This document shows, one piece after another, positions 46,791 to 58,100 of a DNA stretch of 64,000 nucleotides; position 1 is the first letter of the stretch, and each line of letters begins with the position of its first letter. The translations under genes and the position numbers were made by a program. This stretch comes from Austropuccinia psidii (taxonomy: Eukaryota > Basidiomycota > Pucciniomycetes > Pucciniales > Sphaerophragmiaceae), in contig JALGQZ010000009.1 of the NCBI GenBank assembly GCA_023105745.1, forward strand, positions 7,005,937-7,069,936. Direction: 5' to 3'. The notes under the pieces are model-generated. The model saw only the letters and a list, made by a program, of their open reading frames with translations, did no database searches and was not told the DNA's origin.

Positions 46791-46969
46791 CCAAAGGGCT
46801 TGCTTCCCCACATCCTCACTTCTCTGGCCCTCGAAAAGGTGCCTACAGAGAAGTAATTTGCCAACAAGACCAATGGAAGAAACTCCTTACCTTTGGCCAA
46901 AGAAATAAATGTTCCGGATCATCTTGGACTGGCCTTATCCTTTCTGAATTGGCACAAAGTGAAGGAAGT

Positions 46970-48145
46970 ATGTTAGGTGGAGTTGGATCAAATCGCTGCA
47001 AGGGGGGTCTGGGAGGTTGTCAACAAAGAAAAGACCATAAAACACCTTGGGCATGGCGGTGTTTTTGACATAAAACACAACCCCAATGGCAGAATCAACA
47101 AGTTCAAAGCACATTTTGTGGCACAGGTGACTATCAGAAACGAGGGGTGGACCTCACAGAAACTTATATGCTGACCACATCCCTCATGTCTCTCTAACTG
47201 GTGCTGGCACATGCCATGTTGAGTTACTGGCCAGTAGTTCTTACCTCTATAGCCCTGTAGAGGAAACAGTTCTTTTCAAACTCCCAGTCCACTTCTGGCC
47301 AAACCTAAAAGGGAAAGGAATCTTCCTGAAGAAAGCACTTTACGGTATGCAAAAGGTGGGAAGGTGCTGGTGGCTTTGCTTCTCTGGCATTCTGTGCTGT
47401 CTGGGGTTTACCAGGATGGAGGTCAATAAATTCCTGTAAATATTTGAAAGTGTTTCCATCTGGATCAATGTCAAGCTCTCTGAAGGCCATGTTGAATTTC
47501 AGGACTGAACTCTGCGCAGAGCTTGACATCAAGTTGAAAGATGAGATCAATCAAATTGTAGGTCTAGAGTATGCATTTGTTTAAGATGAAGCAATTATTA
47601 CACAAAGGGGCTTGAACAACAGTATCCTAGAGTTTTACCCAAGAAAAATTGTCCACAATGACTTTCTTCTTCCAGTATTGCCAGAGCCTGCAACAACATT
47701 GGCCAGCACACCTGTGGAGCCAACCCCCTTATGATTGGTAATTGGTTTACCGGCCTACCTCATCAGTGGATCTAGGCCTTACCTGGCATTCGTGGTCAAT
47801 CAACTAGCACAGCACTTGATGGGAAAAAAGGAGGAAAACTGGGCCCTCTTGGACCATTTCATGGGGTATCTCCTCAAGACACAACACCACAGCCAGTGCA
47901 TGTGCCCTGGAAACATTTTTCTAAGCATATGGAGCAATGCAGTGTGGGGAGGAGACCTTGAACTCTCTCAATTGGGTTTTATTCTTAAGCTGGGATATGC
48001 ACCAATTCCCTGGGGTTGCAAGAGACAGAGTGTTGTGGCCATTTCAACCTGTGCCATGGAATATGTGGCGCTGTCTGACACAAATCAACCCCTGAGTAAT
48101 GCTGTAGGTCAACTGACTCAATTCATTTTCAATTTTGACTAATCA
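46970..48145 (+). pseudogene. Copia reverse transcriptase and RNase H (broken)
   Basis: Reverse transcriptase begins near 46977 with GVWEVVNKEKTIKHLG and HGGVFDIKHNPNGRINKFKA. The middle part near 47245-47400 reads VLFKLPVHFWPN and IFLKKALYGMQKVGRCWW. The catalytic Y-x-D-D box is not readable. The RNase H part at 47735-48142 has LISGSRPYLAFVVNQLAQH, LLDHFMGYLLKT and IWSNAVWGGD...CAMEYVALSD, which is characteristic of copia. Confidence 0.8.
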
Positions 48146-48392
48146 ATGCTTTGCGACAACCAGGCCGCGGTTTAGATTTCAATTGAAAATTAATCAAGGA
48201 AGTGTATGAGGTATCTAGATTGGGATTCTTTTTTGTGAATGACACCATCCACAAGAACAATATCAAGCTTACATGTGTAGCTATGGGACAGATGAAACGG
48301 GATGCATTGACTAAATGGCTTCTAGGACCAGCTCTCCATCAAGGATTACCATTTCTGGCTATTAATAGGTAACAGCTATGATTTTTGGGGGG

Positions 48393-48628
48393 TATTGATA
48401 TTTGACCACTGCAATGAATTGGTACTCAAATCTTCTTATAGAAAAAAATCATACCTGCCTATAGTGATTCATTCTGCATGCACATGATGCGCCGCAGTTG
48501 TCTAGTTTTAACTTATAAGTCACTTTCCATCCTGTATCAAGGCTCTCTCTTTACCTCTCATCATTGGAGGTGACAGATTGGTAACTTACTGGGGAGCAAG
48601 CTTTGCTACACCTGGCCCTTTCTTAATA
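48393..48628 (+). mobile_element. Copia 3' LTR
   Basis: It starts with a mutated TATTGATATTTGACC and is preceded by a purine tract (TTTTGGGGGG). It is followed by the TACAG duplication. Confidence 0.8.
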
Positions 48629-48633
48629 TACAG

Positions 48634-49089
48634 AAAACAGAAACAGTGATGTGGCATACTATAAACAGAAAATGAACACCATACCAAGTTTGAAGCAGAC
48701 AACACCAATAAGGAAATAAAATTGAAACTTTAAAGGAATGCATGTTCTTACACAATGTCAAACAAAAATAGGTGCCAAATCACATCAGTAACCCCAACTC
48801 CAATACTAAATATATAAATAATGCAGAAGTTAAAATTAGGGGGCCTCAGTTATTTCTGGAAATGAAACCAATTAAATTTACAAATTTCCCTTGACAAACC
48901 ATTGTGAGAAAGGGCCATATCCAGAAAAATTAAAGTTCATTTCTGCCATCCCCTGATTGATATCCGAGCTTTCAGGACAACTGCCACCTGATGGTCACTT
49001 ACACCTGCACAATGAAAAAAACCCCAAAAGTTTCTTTTTTTCCAAATATCAATATTGGTATGGCTTACAGACAGACTAATCAAAGACAC
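48634..49089. other. Non-coding stretch between copia and element E
   Basis: No gene could be supported. It may be the 3' end of the LINE interrupted by the copia element, but I could not align it. Confidence 0.4.
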
Positions 49090-50917
49090 TGTAAGGTGTG
49101 GATATGAAACTTTGATTAAAAATCAAGTACTTTTCCTGTCCTCAAAATTTGTATAAGGTAAAAATCAATTAAAAATAGTAAAGAATATTATTTTTAAGGG
49201 AAAACACGCCAATTTTATTGTTTATAACTTTATTAGTATAAAACAAAAATATTATAAAAATTTAGTGTCTTACCAAAAACAAAAATTTATCCAAAAAATA
49301 CTCTACAAGAGATATTATAAGGCTACAAAAGAAATTTCTTCAAGAGCAATTTCAATTGGAATTAATTGAGCAAAGAACTGCAAGAAATTAATTAAAGAAC
49401 AAAGGCTTTAAAAAGAATATTAAAGAGAAAACACGCCCAAAAGTGACCAGATTGAATTTGGAAACAAAGTGACAAAGTTAACAGTGATGAAAGATGCTTT
49501 AATTCACTTTTGGGGTGGTTCAGGGGTAAAAATGATTATAAGAGTTACAAACAATGATTATAATGATATTTTCACGTGGTTAAAAGGTTCAAAATGATTT
49601 AAAAAAGGTGGTTGGAATCTTTTATTGATTGGTTTAACAGTTTTAAACTAATTAATAAAAGGAAAAGATTCTAACATGAAGAGAAAAGTGGGGCAAAGAA
49701 GACATTCTTTTATAGCCATCAATTCTCTTACTCCAAAAGTAAAATTTACTCTTGTCAGTCGTGAAAAACAGTCTGACAACAGAAAAGCCAATTATGGCAT
49801 CATTGAACCCTGGTTTAGACCTAAAAGGGCTGGTTTAAGCCATTTTTAGCCATTTTAGACCCTTAAATCAGCCATTACTATAGCAATACCAGGCCTAGAG
49901 CCTTCAAAACACGTCAGAATGTGTGTCAGAGGCGTAGAAACCAGTTAAAACTGTTTTTACTATGATTGTTTTATCTTAAGGGTAGTTTTACCCTCTTGGC
50001 AACAGCTAAACCTACCCCAGTTGGTATCAAAACCTCATCATCAATTGAGTCCACAGACCCTGTAACTCAATTCCAGGCCAAAAGTGATGAACTTTTGTGT
50101 GAATTTTGACATCCCACGCCTGTCAGCAAGGATTTTGGGGGTCTGGCTCCCCCTTAGAGCTAGAGTTCCTTTTCCCCCCAATTTTAATCTTTCCAATTTA
50201 TTTATTCCTTTAATTCCTCATCATGTATTATACTTAGAATTTACATATGTAATTCAATTGAATTGTACAGTACAATACAGTAATAATTCATTCCTCATAT
50301 GTAAATCAAAGTTCACTTATGTAATACACGCGCACATTTTGACATTTCAATTGAATTCAATTGAAAATACTTCAATTCCTCATAACTTCTAAACTAAACA
50401 CAACACCTCAATTTTAACACAAAAACTGATGGTCAACACCACATGTGGTGTGAGTTAAATTAAAGTTTTGAGGATTTTCAACTTTTGTATTGAAAATACT
50501 AAAAAATTAATTTAAGCTTATTTAGAGTTGAGTTACAAGAATTTCACTCAGAGGTGACCCCACCTGATTTTTTATGAGGAATCCAATGGTGAAATAATTT
50601 TTATGTGTTTATTTATTGAATAAAAAGTTATAATAATTTTTATTTAACTTTTTTCCAATTTTATTTAATTTTTCACAATTTTGTTAAAATTTCATTTTTA
50701 CTCAATTTTTTCAAGTATAAATGTAATTTTATACTTACAAAATTTAATGTATTTTTATTTTTAAATTGTAATTAATTTTTTATTTTTAATATAATTTCAT
50801 ATTTATATTTTTATTTTTATTTTAATAATATAAATAAATTTATTTTTTATTTATATTAATATGTTATTTTTGTATTTGTGGTCTTTTGGGTATATGAAAT
50901 TACCTCTAAGGCTCACA
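49090..50917 (-). mobile_element. Element E 3' LTR
   Basis: The LTR runs TGTAAGGTGTGG...GGCTCACA on the plus strand, 1828 bp. It is the reverse complement of the element B LTR with scattered differences and small indels. The five bases before it are GACAC; the matching duplication would lie outside the window. Confidence 0.93.
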
Positions 50918-50935
50918 TCCCCTCCCCCTAAAAAA
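50918..50935 (-). promoter_or_regulatory. Polypurine tract of element E
   Basis: The plus strand reads TCCCCTCCCCCTAAAAAA. Its complement matches the element B tract AGGGGGAGGGAA with one extra change. Confidence 0.8.
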
Positions 50936-50940
50936 GAATA

Positions 50941-52814
50941 TTACTTTGTAATATTGGTATTTCTAGTGTGTCTGAATCTCCTGAGGAGTTTGGTAGCTTC
51001 TGGTATATCTTTTTCTTCTCACCATTCATCTTCACAAGTTGGGTCACTGTACCTAACAAGGTATTCCCTCACTTTCTTGGTTCTTAATTTCCTTTCTTTA
51101 AGAACTTTGGTAATTTTCTTAGTACCAGATGTCTCAATAGGAGGTATAACTTGGGGAACTTTATTCCTCAAGGGAAATTTCTCAGCATCACTAGATTTAT
51201 ATGGCTTCACTAAGCTCACTGGAAATGTAGGATGCTTATTACTAAGTTCTTCAAATAACTCTACTTCAACAGCATTGTCTCCATGGAGGGCTTTAATAAC
51301 AAAAGGTCCTGCAAAGGAGTCTTTGAGCTTTTTACATCCTTTGATGTTATTGAAGTTGGTGGTGGATACTAGTCCTAAATCTCCTGCCTTGAAATCTGGA
51401 GTGGCATGAGATTTGTCCCACTTATCTTTAGCATATGCAAATTAGTCTTCCATGCATCTTACTGCATGCTTTCTGGCTCTGTCTAGCATTCCTTTGAAGC
51501 TGGCAGCTGTAGGATGTATCTCAACTAAATCTTTCCTTAAAGAATCTTGGGGTAGTTTGGGATTCCATCCTTTTTCCAGAATAGCAGGAGTCTCATTGGT
51601 ACTGGCATGAATGGATGTTTTGTATGCCAGTTCCAGTGCAGGAAGAAGGGTACACCAATCATGGGTGAAACCATCACTATCTTTGAATTCAAGGCCATAT
51701 GCACAGAATCTTCTCACCATATCTTCTAAGGTTTGAATCATTCTTTCAGCCAGACCAGCAGTTTGTGGGTGGTAGGCTGTGGAGAAGGATAATTTTGTCC
51801 CAAATAGTTGGTGAAGATTTGTCCACAGTGCTGAGGTGAATTTAGGATCTCTGTCACTAATGATATTTGTAAATATGCCAGTCCATGATACTACTCTATT
51901 CCATATCAGAAGAGCTGTATCCATGGCTGTATCATCTTTGTGGAATGATAAAAAGATTGGAGTTTTACTGAACCTGTCTACAATTACTAGGCAAGCATTA
52001 TAACTTCTGTCACCACCTGGTGGTAGTCCTGTTACCCAATCCATATGGACAATTTCCCAAGGTCTGCTGGGTTCTTGGATTTTTATCATATTTCCAAGTC
52101 TCTTGCCAGTGGATTTGTTTGCCTTTTGACATCTGTCACAGGTTTTGCAATACTCTGTCACTTCTTTTTGCCACATTGGCCACCATATACAGGTCTTTAC
52201 CTTTTCTTTTGTTCTGTCTTCAGACAGATGTCCTGAAAAGGGACTGTCATGGAATTCTTTCAGCACAAGATTGATTAGTGACCTGTCCACAACTGTCATA
52301 ACACATGTGTGTTTTGTTCTGTGGTAAATTATACCATCCAGTAGGTGAAATATTCCTTCATCATAAGATTTTTTCCATACTTCATCCAAGGCATGTGTAA
52401 GAGAGTTGTCTTTACAGTCCTTGTTAAGTAATTGGCATAAGATGCTACAATTCTTATCTTGAGTGTAACTGTTTCTGACGTCTTCAAAGAAGGTGGTGTT
52501 TAAGTCTGTAACACTTATCCCTTCTATTGGAATTTGTCGGGAGGCCTCTTCTGGTATGTAAGCAGGATTGTCAATATCATTTGGTAATGGCCATCTGCTT
52601 AGTCCATCTGCATTTTTATGAATATTGCCATATTTGTGAACAATAGTCATATTGCCTCTATATTCTTGGATGGCTATTTGCCATCTGAGCATATGTCTTT
52701 TGGGTGTTTTCATGTTCAGAAGTGATTTAACAGCAGTACAATCTGTTATCACTTCAAAGACACATCCCTCTAGAAAGTAATTGAGCTTTTCTAGAGCCCA
52801 AACAAGGAATAAAC
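50941..52814 (-). pseudogene. Element E pol, integrase part (two stops)
   Basis: From 52814 down, the frame runs from the end of RNase H ([16 protein letters not shown]) through the integrase. The HHCC zinc site, [23 protein letters not shown] and the Glu motif ([11 protein letters not shown]) are all present. A TAA at 51444-51442 replaces Ser in the motif [12 protein letters not shown] at 51021-51019 replaces Leu in DEWLEE of the chromodomain-like tail. Otherwise the protein is very close to element B. Confidence 0.92.
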
Positions 52815-55007
52815 TTTAAGGTTTGTCTATGAAACTCTTGATAATAGTAACAATATCAAGAGTACTATGACTGTCCTCAGTAGAAAAATATAATATAATG
52901 AAATATTATAACCACAAATTTAAATATAATTATTAAAAATAATTATATAAAAAAAATAAATTTAATTATTATTATAATAATATAATAATAAAAAAAATAT
53001 AATAATTATAATAAATTATAATTATTCTATTATTGTTATAGTCACTGACAGTTATAACAATAAGAAGTGTAAAGCTCTTAATGAGACAATTACACGTGGA
53101 AAATAAGAATATTAACCATTTATAAATAATATAAATATTATTTATAAAAAGAATTAATCACACACTGTGCAGAAATAATTCTTTATAGAATAAAATTCTA
53201 TATAAAAAAAACTATTACTAGATAAAAAAATATATAGAACTTTTAGAGAAAACTTACTTATAAGATTTATTTAATACAACAAGTTATAAAACAACAGTTA
53301 TTATATTAAATAATGATTATAAGTTAAAAACACGCCAAAAATCAATAAAATCAAAGATAAAACAACTTTTTATACTAAAATTTATGATTAAAGAGTTTTT
53401 GAGAGGAATTTGTGGATTTTAAAAGATATTTAAGATGATAATTTTATATAATAAAATTTATTATAGATGATTACAACAATAATCTGAATTCTATGACTTC
53501 AATTCTTTAATTTACTAAATAAAGAATAAAAATAACTTAAGAATTACTTTTAATAATAAGATTTTATATTTAATAAAACTTTACCTGTTTAAATTTCTAA
53601 TATGATTGGATTGATTATGATTGATGGACAAAAACAGTGATGAAAAGACTCTTTTTATGTCTACAGAGCAGCTCTCATGATTCATAATGGATGTAGAGGG
53701 CGTGCTCAGGTCAAAACTGAAAAACCATGCTTAAAAATTAAGTTCTTAACTTAAGGCAACTTATTTTTACTTCCAATTTAAAGTTATCAGTGTTATTCTT
53801 AACTCCAAGTAACTTTAATCCTCATTTAGTTTAATTATTTTAAGTTTTAATATAAAATAAGTTTATTTATATTAAAGTTCATCACATGAACAACATAAAA
53901 TCAGAGTTTCAAGCAGAAATCTCTTAAACTGAATTTTTAATTAATTTTTAAAGAAATCATAATTTTCTTTAAGCTTAATTAAAAAAGCAATTTTCCAGGC
54001 TAATTACCCAGGAAACCTATTAATAAAAGATACTTAAAATTTAATTTATATATTGATAATATTAAATTCTAAGCTGTGTGAAATTTTCAAGCAAATCCAT
54101 TAAGATTTGGATTTTTAATGAATTTTTGAAGTTATTACTATTTTTCCACGTAAAATAGCAATACACACAAAACCTTAAGTTTTGATAAGGTTTTGATGAT
54201 TGAAACCTTAAAGTTTTAAGCTTATTTAAGCTTTTTAAGCTTGATTAAGCTTTGACAGTTCTTAAAACCTTGATTCCAAGCCTGCTTATTGGGATTTACC
54301 CTCTTGGCAGCTTGAAATTCCTGTCCAATTTAGGATAAAACCAGTTTAAACCTTAAGGTTGGATCAAAGTCTAATCTTAAAGTTTAAATAAGGTTGAAAA
54401 TCCTCCAATACAGGTGGACAACCTTAATTGAATCCTTGCAGATCCAAAAAGTTGGGTACCCCAGCTCTATTTGGTCTTTTTCCTTTGTCCCACCTTTTTG
54501 CGTGGATTTTGCCCTTTTATTTATTTAAAGCCATACTATGGCCTTAAACCCTTTTAAATTGAGCTCACGCAGGATTTACATTCTGTATGGCAAATCCTTA
54601 GCCAATTCAGTAAATATACACCACACCTCAATTTTAACTAAAATTTTGGTAAAGTTGCATAAACCTTATGTAACTTTAAATTTAAGCTTAATTAAGCTTA
54701 AATTTAACAATTTTAAAAAAATGTTAAAAAGTTACATTAGTACTGTGAGATTCTTAAATCTTCTAATAACACAAGAAATAAGTGTTTTTGGGTATAACAC
54801 CCTATGGGTGTACCCTAGGTTATTTTTGGTGTAGAATCCAAAAATGACATAATAATTATAACTTTGTTTATCCAAAAAAAAGTTATACTTATTTTTTATT
54901 ATTTTTTATTTTAAATTCAACTAAAAAGTCTGTTTAAGACAAATTTAATTGTTTATAAAATCATTTGTGGCCTTATGGGTATGTTAAACATACCTCACAG
55001 GCTCACA
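52815..55007 (-). mobile_element. Element D 3' LTR
   Basis: In plus-strand reading it starts TTTAAGG (TGTAAGG in the partner) and ends GGCTCACA. A 32-base perfect palindrome with half-site TTAAATTTAAGCTTAA lies at 54676-54707. An antisense 98-codon frame here is repeated in the other LTR and is not considered a gene. Confidence 0.95.
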
Positions 55008-55034
55008 TTCCCTACCACCAAAAAAAATTGTACC
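55008..55034 (-). promoter_or_regulatory. Polypurine tract of element D
   Basis: On the minus strand, TTTTGGTGGTAGGGAA lies just before the LTR start TGTGAGCC. It is less purine-pure than that of element B but is in the expected place. Confidence 0.65.
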
Positions 55035-55140
55035 ACAATTTTCCTTTAGTGTACCCCCAAGTTATTTGGGGGGGGTATAATCCACTGTCCAACCTCTCTA
55101 CTTATACTGTTCAAGTATGTAAAGCACACAATTCAAACTT
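55035..55140 (-). other. Element D 3' untranslated stretch
   Basis: A short region between the gag-pol stop and the polypurine tract, with a G run (eight C/G pairs near 55070). No coding content is seen. Element C keeps a related stretch at 38310-38397. Confidence 0.5.
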
Positions 55141-58100
55141 TTATTGAGGAATTGGTCTTCTCTCATGTCTGAATCTTCTGAGAAACTTTTGGGAATCAGG
55201 TATCATACTTTCTTCAACCCACTCATCTTCATGTTGTGGATTTCTGTACCTGACTAAGTATTCTCTTTCATTTTTACCCCTAAGTCTTCTTTCTTTTAAG
55301 ACTTTCAGTACTTTCTTTTCCTCACTTGGTTCAAGTGGGGGTACTTCTAAGGGTGTTTCATTTCTCAAAGGAAATAATTCCTTATCACTTGATGTGTAAT
55401 GCTTTACAAGACTGACAGGGAAAGTTGGGTGTTTGTTTCCTAACTCTCCTGACAGTTCTACTTGTACTGCATTTGTCCCATGGAGGGCTTTAATAATAAA
55501 TGGTCCTGCAAAGGAATCTTTCAATTTCTTTGGACCTTTAATATTATTAAAGTTCAAGGTTGAAACTAGTATTAAGTCCCCTACTTTGAATTCTGGTGTC
55601 TTATGACTTTTATCCCATTTCTGCTTAGCATATTCAAAGGCATCATTCATGCTTTGATTTGCATGATGTCTCACTTTATCAAGCAGCAGCTTAAAGCTTG
55701 AAGCAGTTGGATGAATGTCAACCAAATCTTTTTTCAAAGTATCAACTGGAAGTTTGGGGTTCCATCCTTTTTCCAACATTGCAGGAGTCTTGCCTGTTGA
55801 AGCATGGATGGAGGTCTTGTAGGCTAATTCCAATGCTGGTATAAGAGTACACCAATCATGGGTAAAGCCATCAGAATCTTTAAACTCCAGGCCATAAGCA
55901 CAAAATCTTCTGATCATGTCCTCAAGGGTTTGAATCATTCTTTCTGCCAGTCCATCTGTTTGTGGATGGTAGGCCGTTGAAAATGATAATTTTGTACCCA
56001 AAAGCTTATGTAGATTAGTCCATAAGGCTGATGTGAATTTTGGGTCTCTATCACTAATGATATTTTTAAAGAGACCAGTATGGGATATGACTCTGTTCCA
56101 AATTAGAAGAGCTGTATCCATAGATGTGTCATCTTTATGGCATGGTAAAAAGATTGGTGTTTTGCTATATCTGTCCACAATAACAAGACATGCATTGTAA
56201 CTTTTATCACCTCCAGGTGGTAAAGCAGTTACCCAATCCATGTGAACCACTTCCCATGGGGTACTTGGTTCTTGAATATGGATCATTAAACCAAACCTTT
56301 TCCCAGTAGCTTTATTGGCTTTCTGGCATCTATCACAACTATGACAGTACTCAATGACATCTTTTCTCCAAGATGGCCACCAGGCACATGTCTTAATTCT
56401 TTCCATTGTTCTGTCTTCAGACAGATGTCCAGAATAAATGTTATCATGGCATTCTAGTAGTATTGTGTTAATCAACATTCTACTACATAGGACCATGACA
56501 CATGTGTGTTTAGATCTATGATATAGTATACCATCAAACAAATGAAATCTTCCATTATCATAAGATGTTTTCCAAATATCATCCAGAGAATTAGCCAAGG
56601 CTACATCTTTACAATCTTTGTCAAGTAGAGCAGTAAGAATATGACAATTCTTATCTTGCCTGTAGCTTTCTCTAACCTCTTCAAAGAATTCTGTTCCAAC
56701 ATCTGTGATATTGATTCCTTCAATTGGGATTTGAGGTTCTGCACTTGTAGGAACATAGGCAGGATTATCAGGTGTATTGGGTAATGCCCATCTACTTAAG
56801 CCATCAGCATTCTTATGAATATTTCCAGCTTTATGTACTATGGTCATGTTGCCTCTATACTCCTGTATAGCAATCTGCCATCTTAACATGTGTCTGTTTG
56901 GAGTCTTCATGTTAAGAAGTGATTTTACTGCATTACAATCAGTAATTACTTCAAACACACTACCATCAAGATAATAATGAAGTTTTTCCAGAGCCCAAAC
57001 AAGGCAAAGGCACTCCATTTGGCTAGCTCCATATCTTGCCTCAGTAGGTTTAATTTGTCTTGAAATAAAACAAACTGGACCTTCATAAGGTTTGTCATTG
57101 ACAATTTGAACTTGATGAAGAGCAGCTCCTAAACCATCACCACATGCATCAATATACAGCTTAAAAGGAAGTTTCCAGTCTGGCATCAATAATAATGGTG
57201 CATTGGTCAAGGCATGCTTGATTTTATCATATGCTTGAATTCTCTCCTGTGTCATTTCAAAAACAGTCTGTTGATCACAAATTCTGTATAATGATCTGGC
57301 ATGGATTGCAAAATCTTTAAGGTGTTGCCTGTAATAACTGGCAAATCCTAAGAAAGACATCATCTCTTTTTTGTTCTGGGGCATTTGTTTCAGTAAAACT
57401 GCAGCCACTTTGTTTTTGTCAACACCAAGGCTTAGTCCTGATACTACATGTCCCAGAGCTTTCAACTCATGAAACCCAAAATTACATTTTTTAAGAGAAA
57501 TTTTCATGTTCACTTGTAGAATTTTCCTAAGTACTAATGAAAGTCTCTCTAAATGTGATTGCCAGGTTTCTGAACAAATGATAATGTCATCAATATAAAT
57601 GATTAACCATCCCTCTGATAATTCATGTGGGAATATGGTATTCATCATTCTTTGATAATGAGAGGGTGCATTTTTAATACCAAAAGGCATCCTCAAATAT
57701 TCATAAATACCACAATGAGCTATTATTCTCAATAATTTCCTTGCATGAGGTGTTAAAACATTCTGATGGAAGCCTTTAAGAGCATCCATGGAAGTAATAA
57801 ACTTTGCTTTGGATAATTGAGTCAAAGTCTCATGGATTCTAGGGATTGGATACCTGTCTGGAATAGTATAGGTGTTCAATGCCCTAAAATCCCCAACCAT
57901 CCTTGACTTATCATTATGCCAAGTAATGATTACTGGAGTTGTGACTTCTACTTCCTCATTGTGTCCAACTTTTCTAAGAACTCCCAGTTTCATTAGTTCA
58001 TGAATATGACTTTCTAATGCTTCTCTAGCCCTAGGGCTAGCTGGGTAAGCTGGTCTTCTTAATAGTGGGGGATAAGGTCTCTCCACGTTAAGCATGATAT

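Larger units (their letters stand above)
44114..48633 (+). mobile_element. Degenerate Ty1/copia retrotransposon
   Basis: LTRs of about 230 bp at 44119-44348 and 48393-48628 share 'catgatgcgccgcagttg' and 'catcattggaggtga'. A 5-bp duplication TACAG is at 44114-44118 and 48629-48633. The gene order gag, protease, integrase, reverse transcriptase, RNase H is that of copia. LTR divergence, stops and shifts show an old, dead copy. It is inserted in the C-terminal end of the LINE. It is visibly less AT-rich than the Ty3 elements around it. Confidence 0.9.
49090..52814 (-). mobile_element. Element E, left part: Ty3 element of the B family
   Basis: An LTR (49090-50917) and the C-terminal half of pol on the minus strand match element B almost word for word. 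The element is interrupted at 52814 by element D and resumes at 63821. Its 5' half and other LTR lie beyond the window. Two stop codons in pol show that it is not functional. Confidence 0.93.

Noticed and set aside
54538..54834. 98-codon frame repeated at 54538 and 63351, with a 62-codon version at 35183
   Set aside because: It lies antisense in D-family LTRs and is repeated only because the LTR is repeated. The older solo copy has it shortened by an indel, so selection is not evident.
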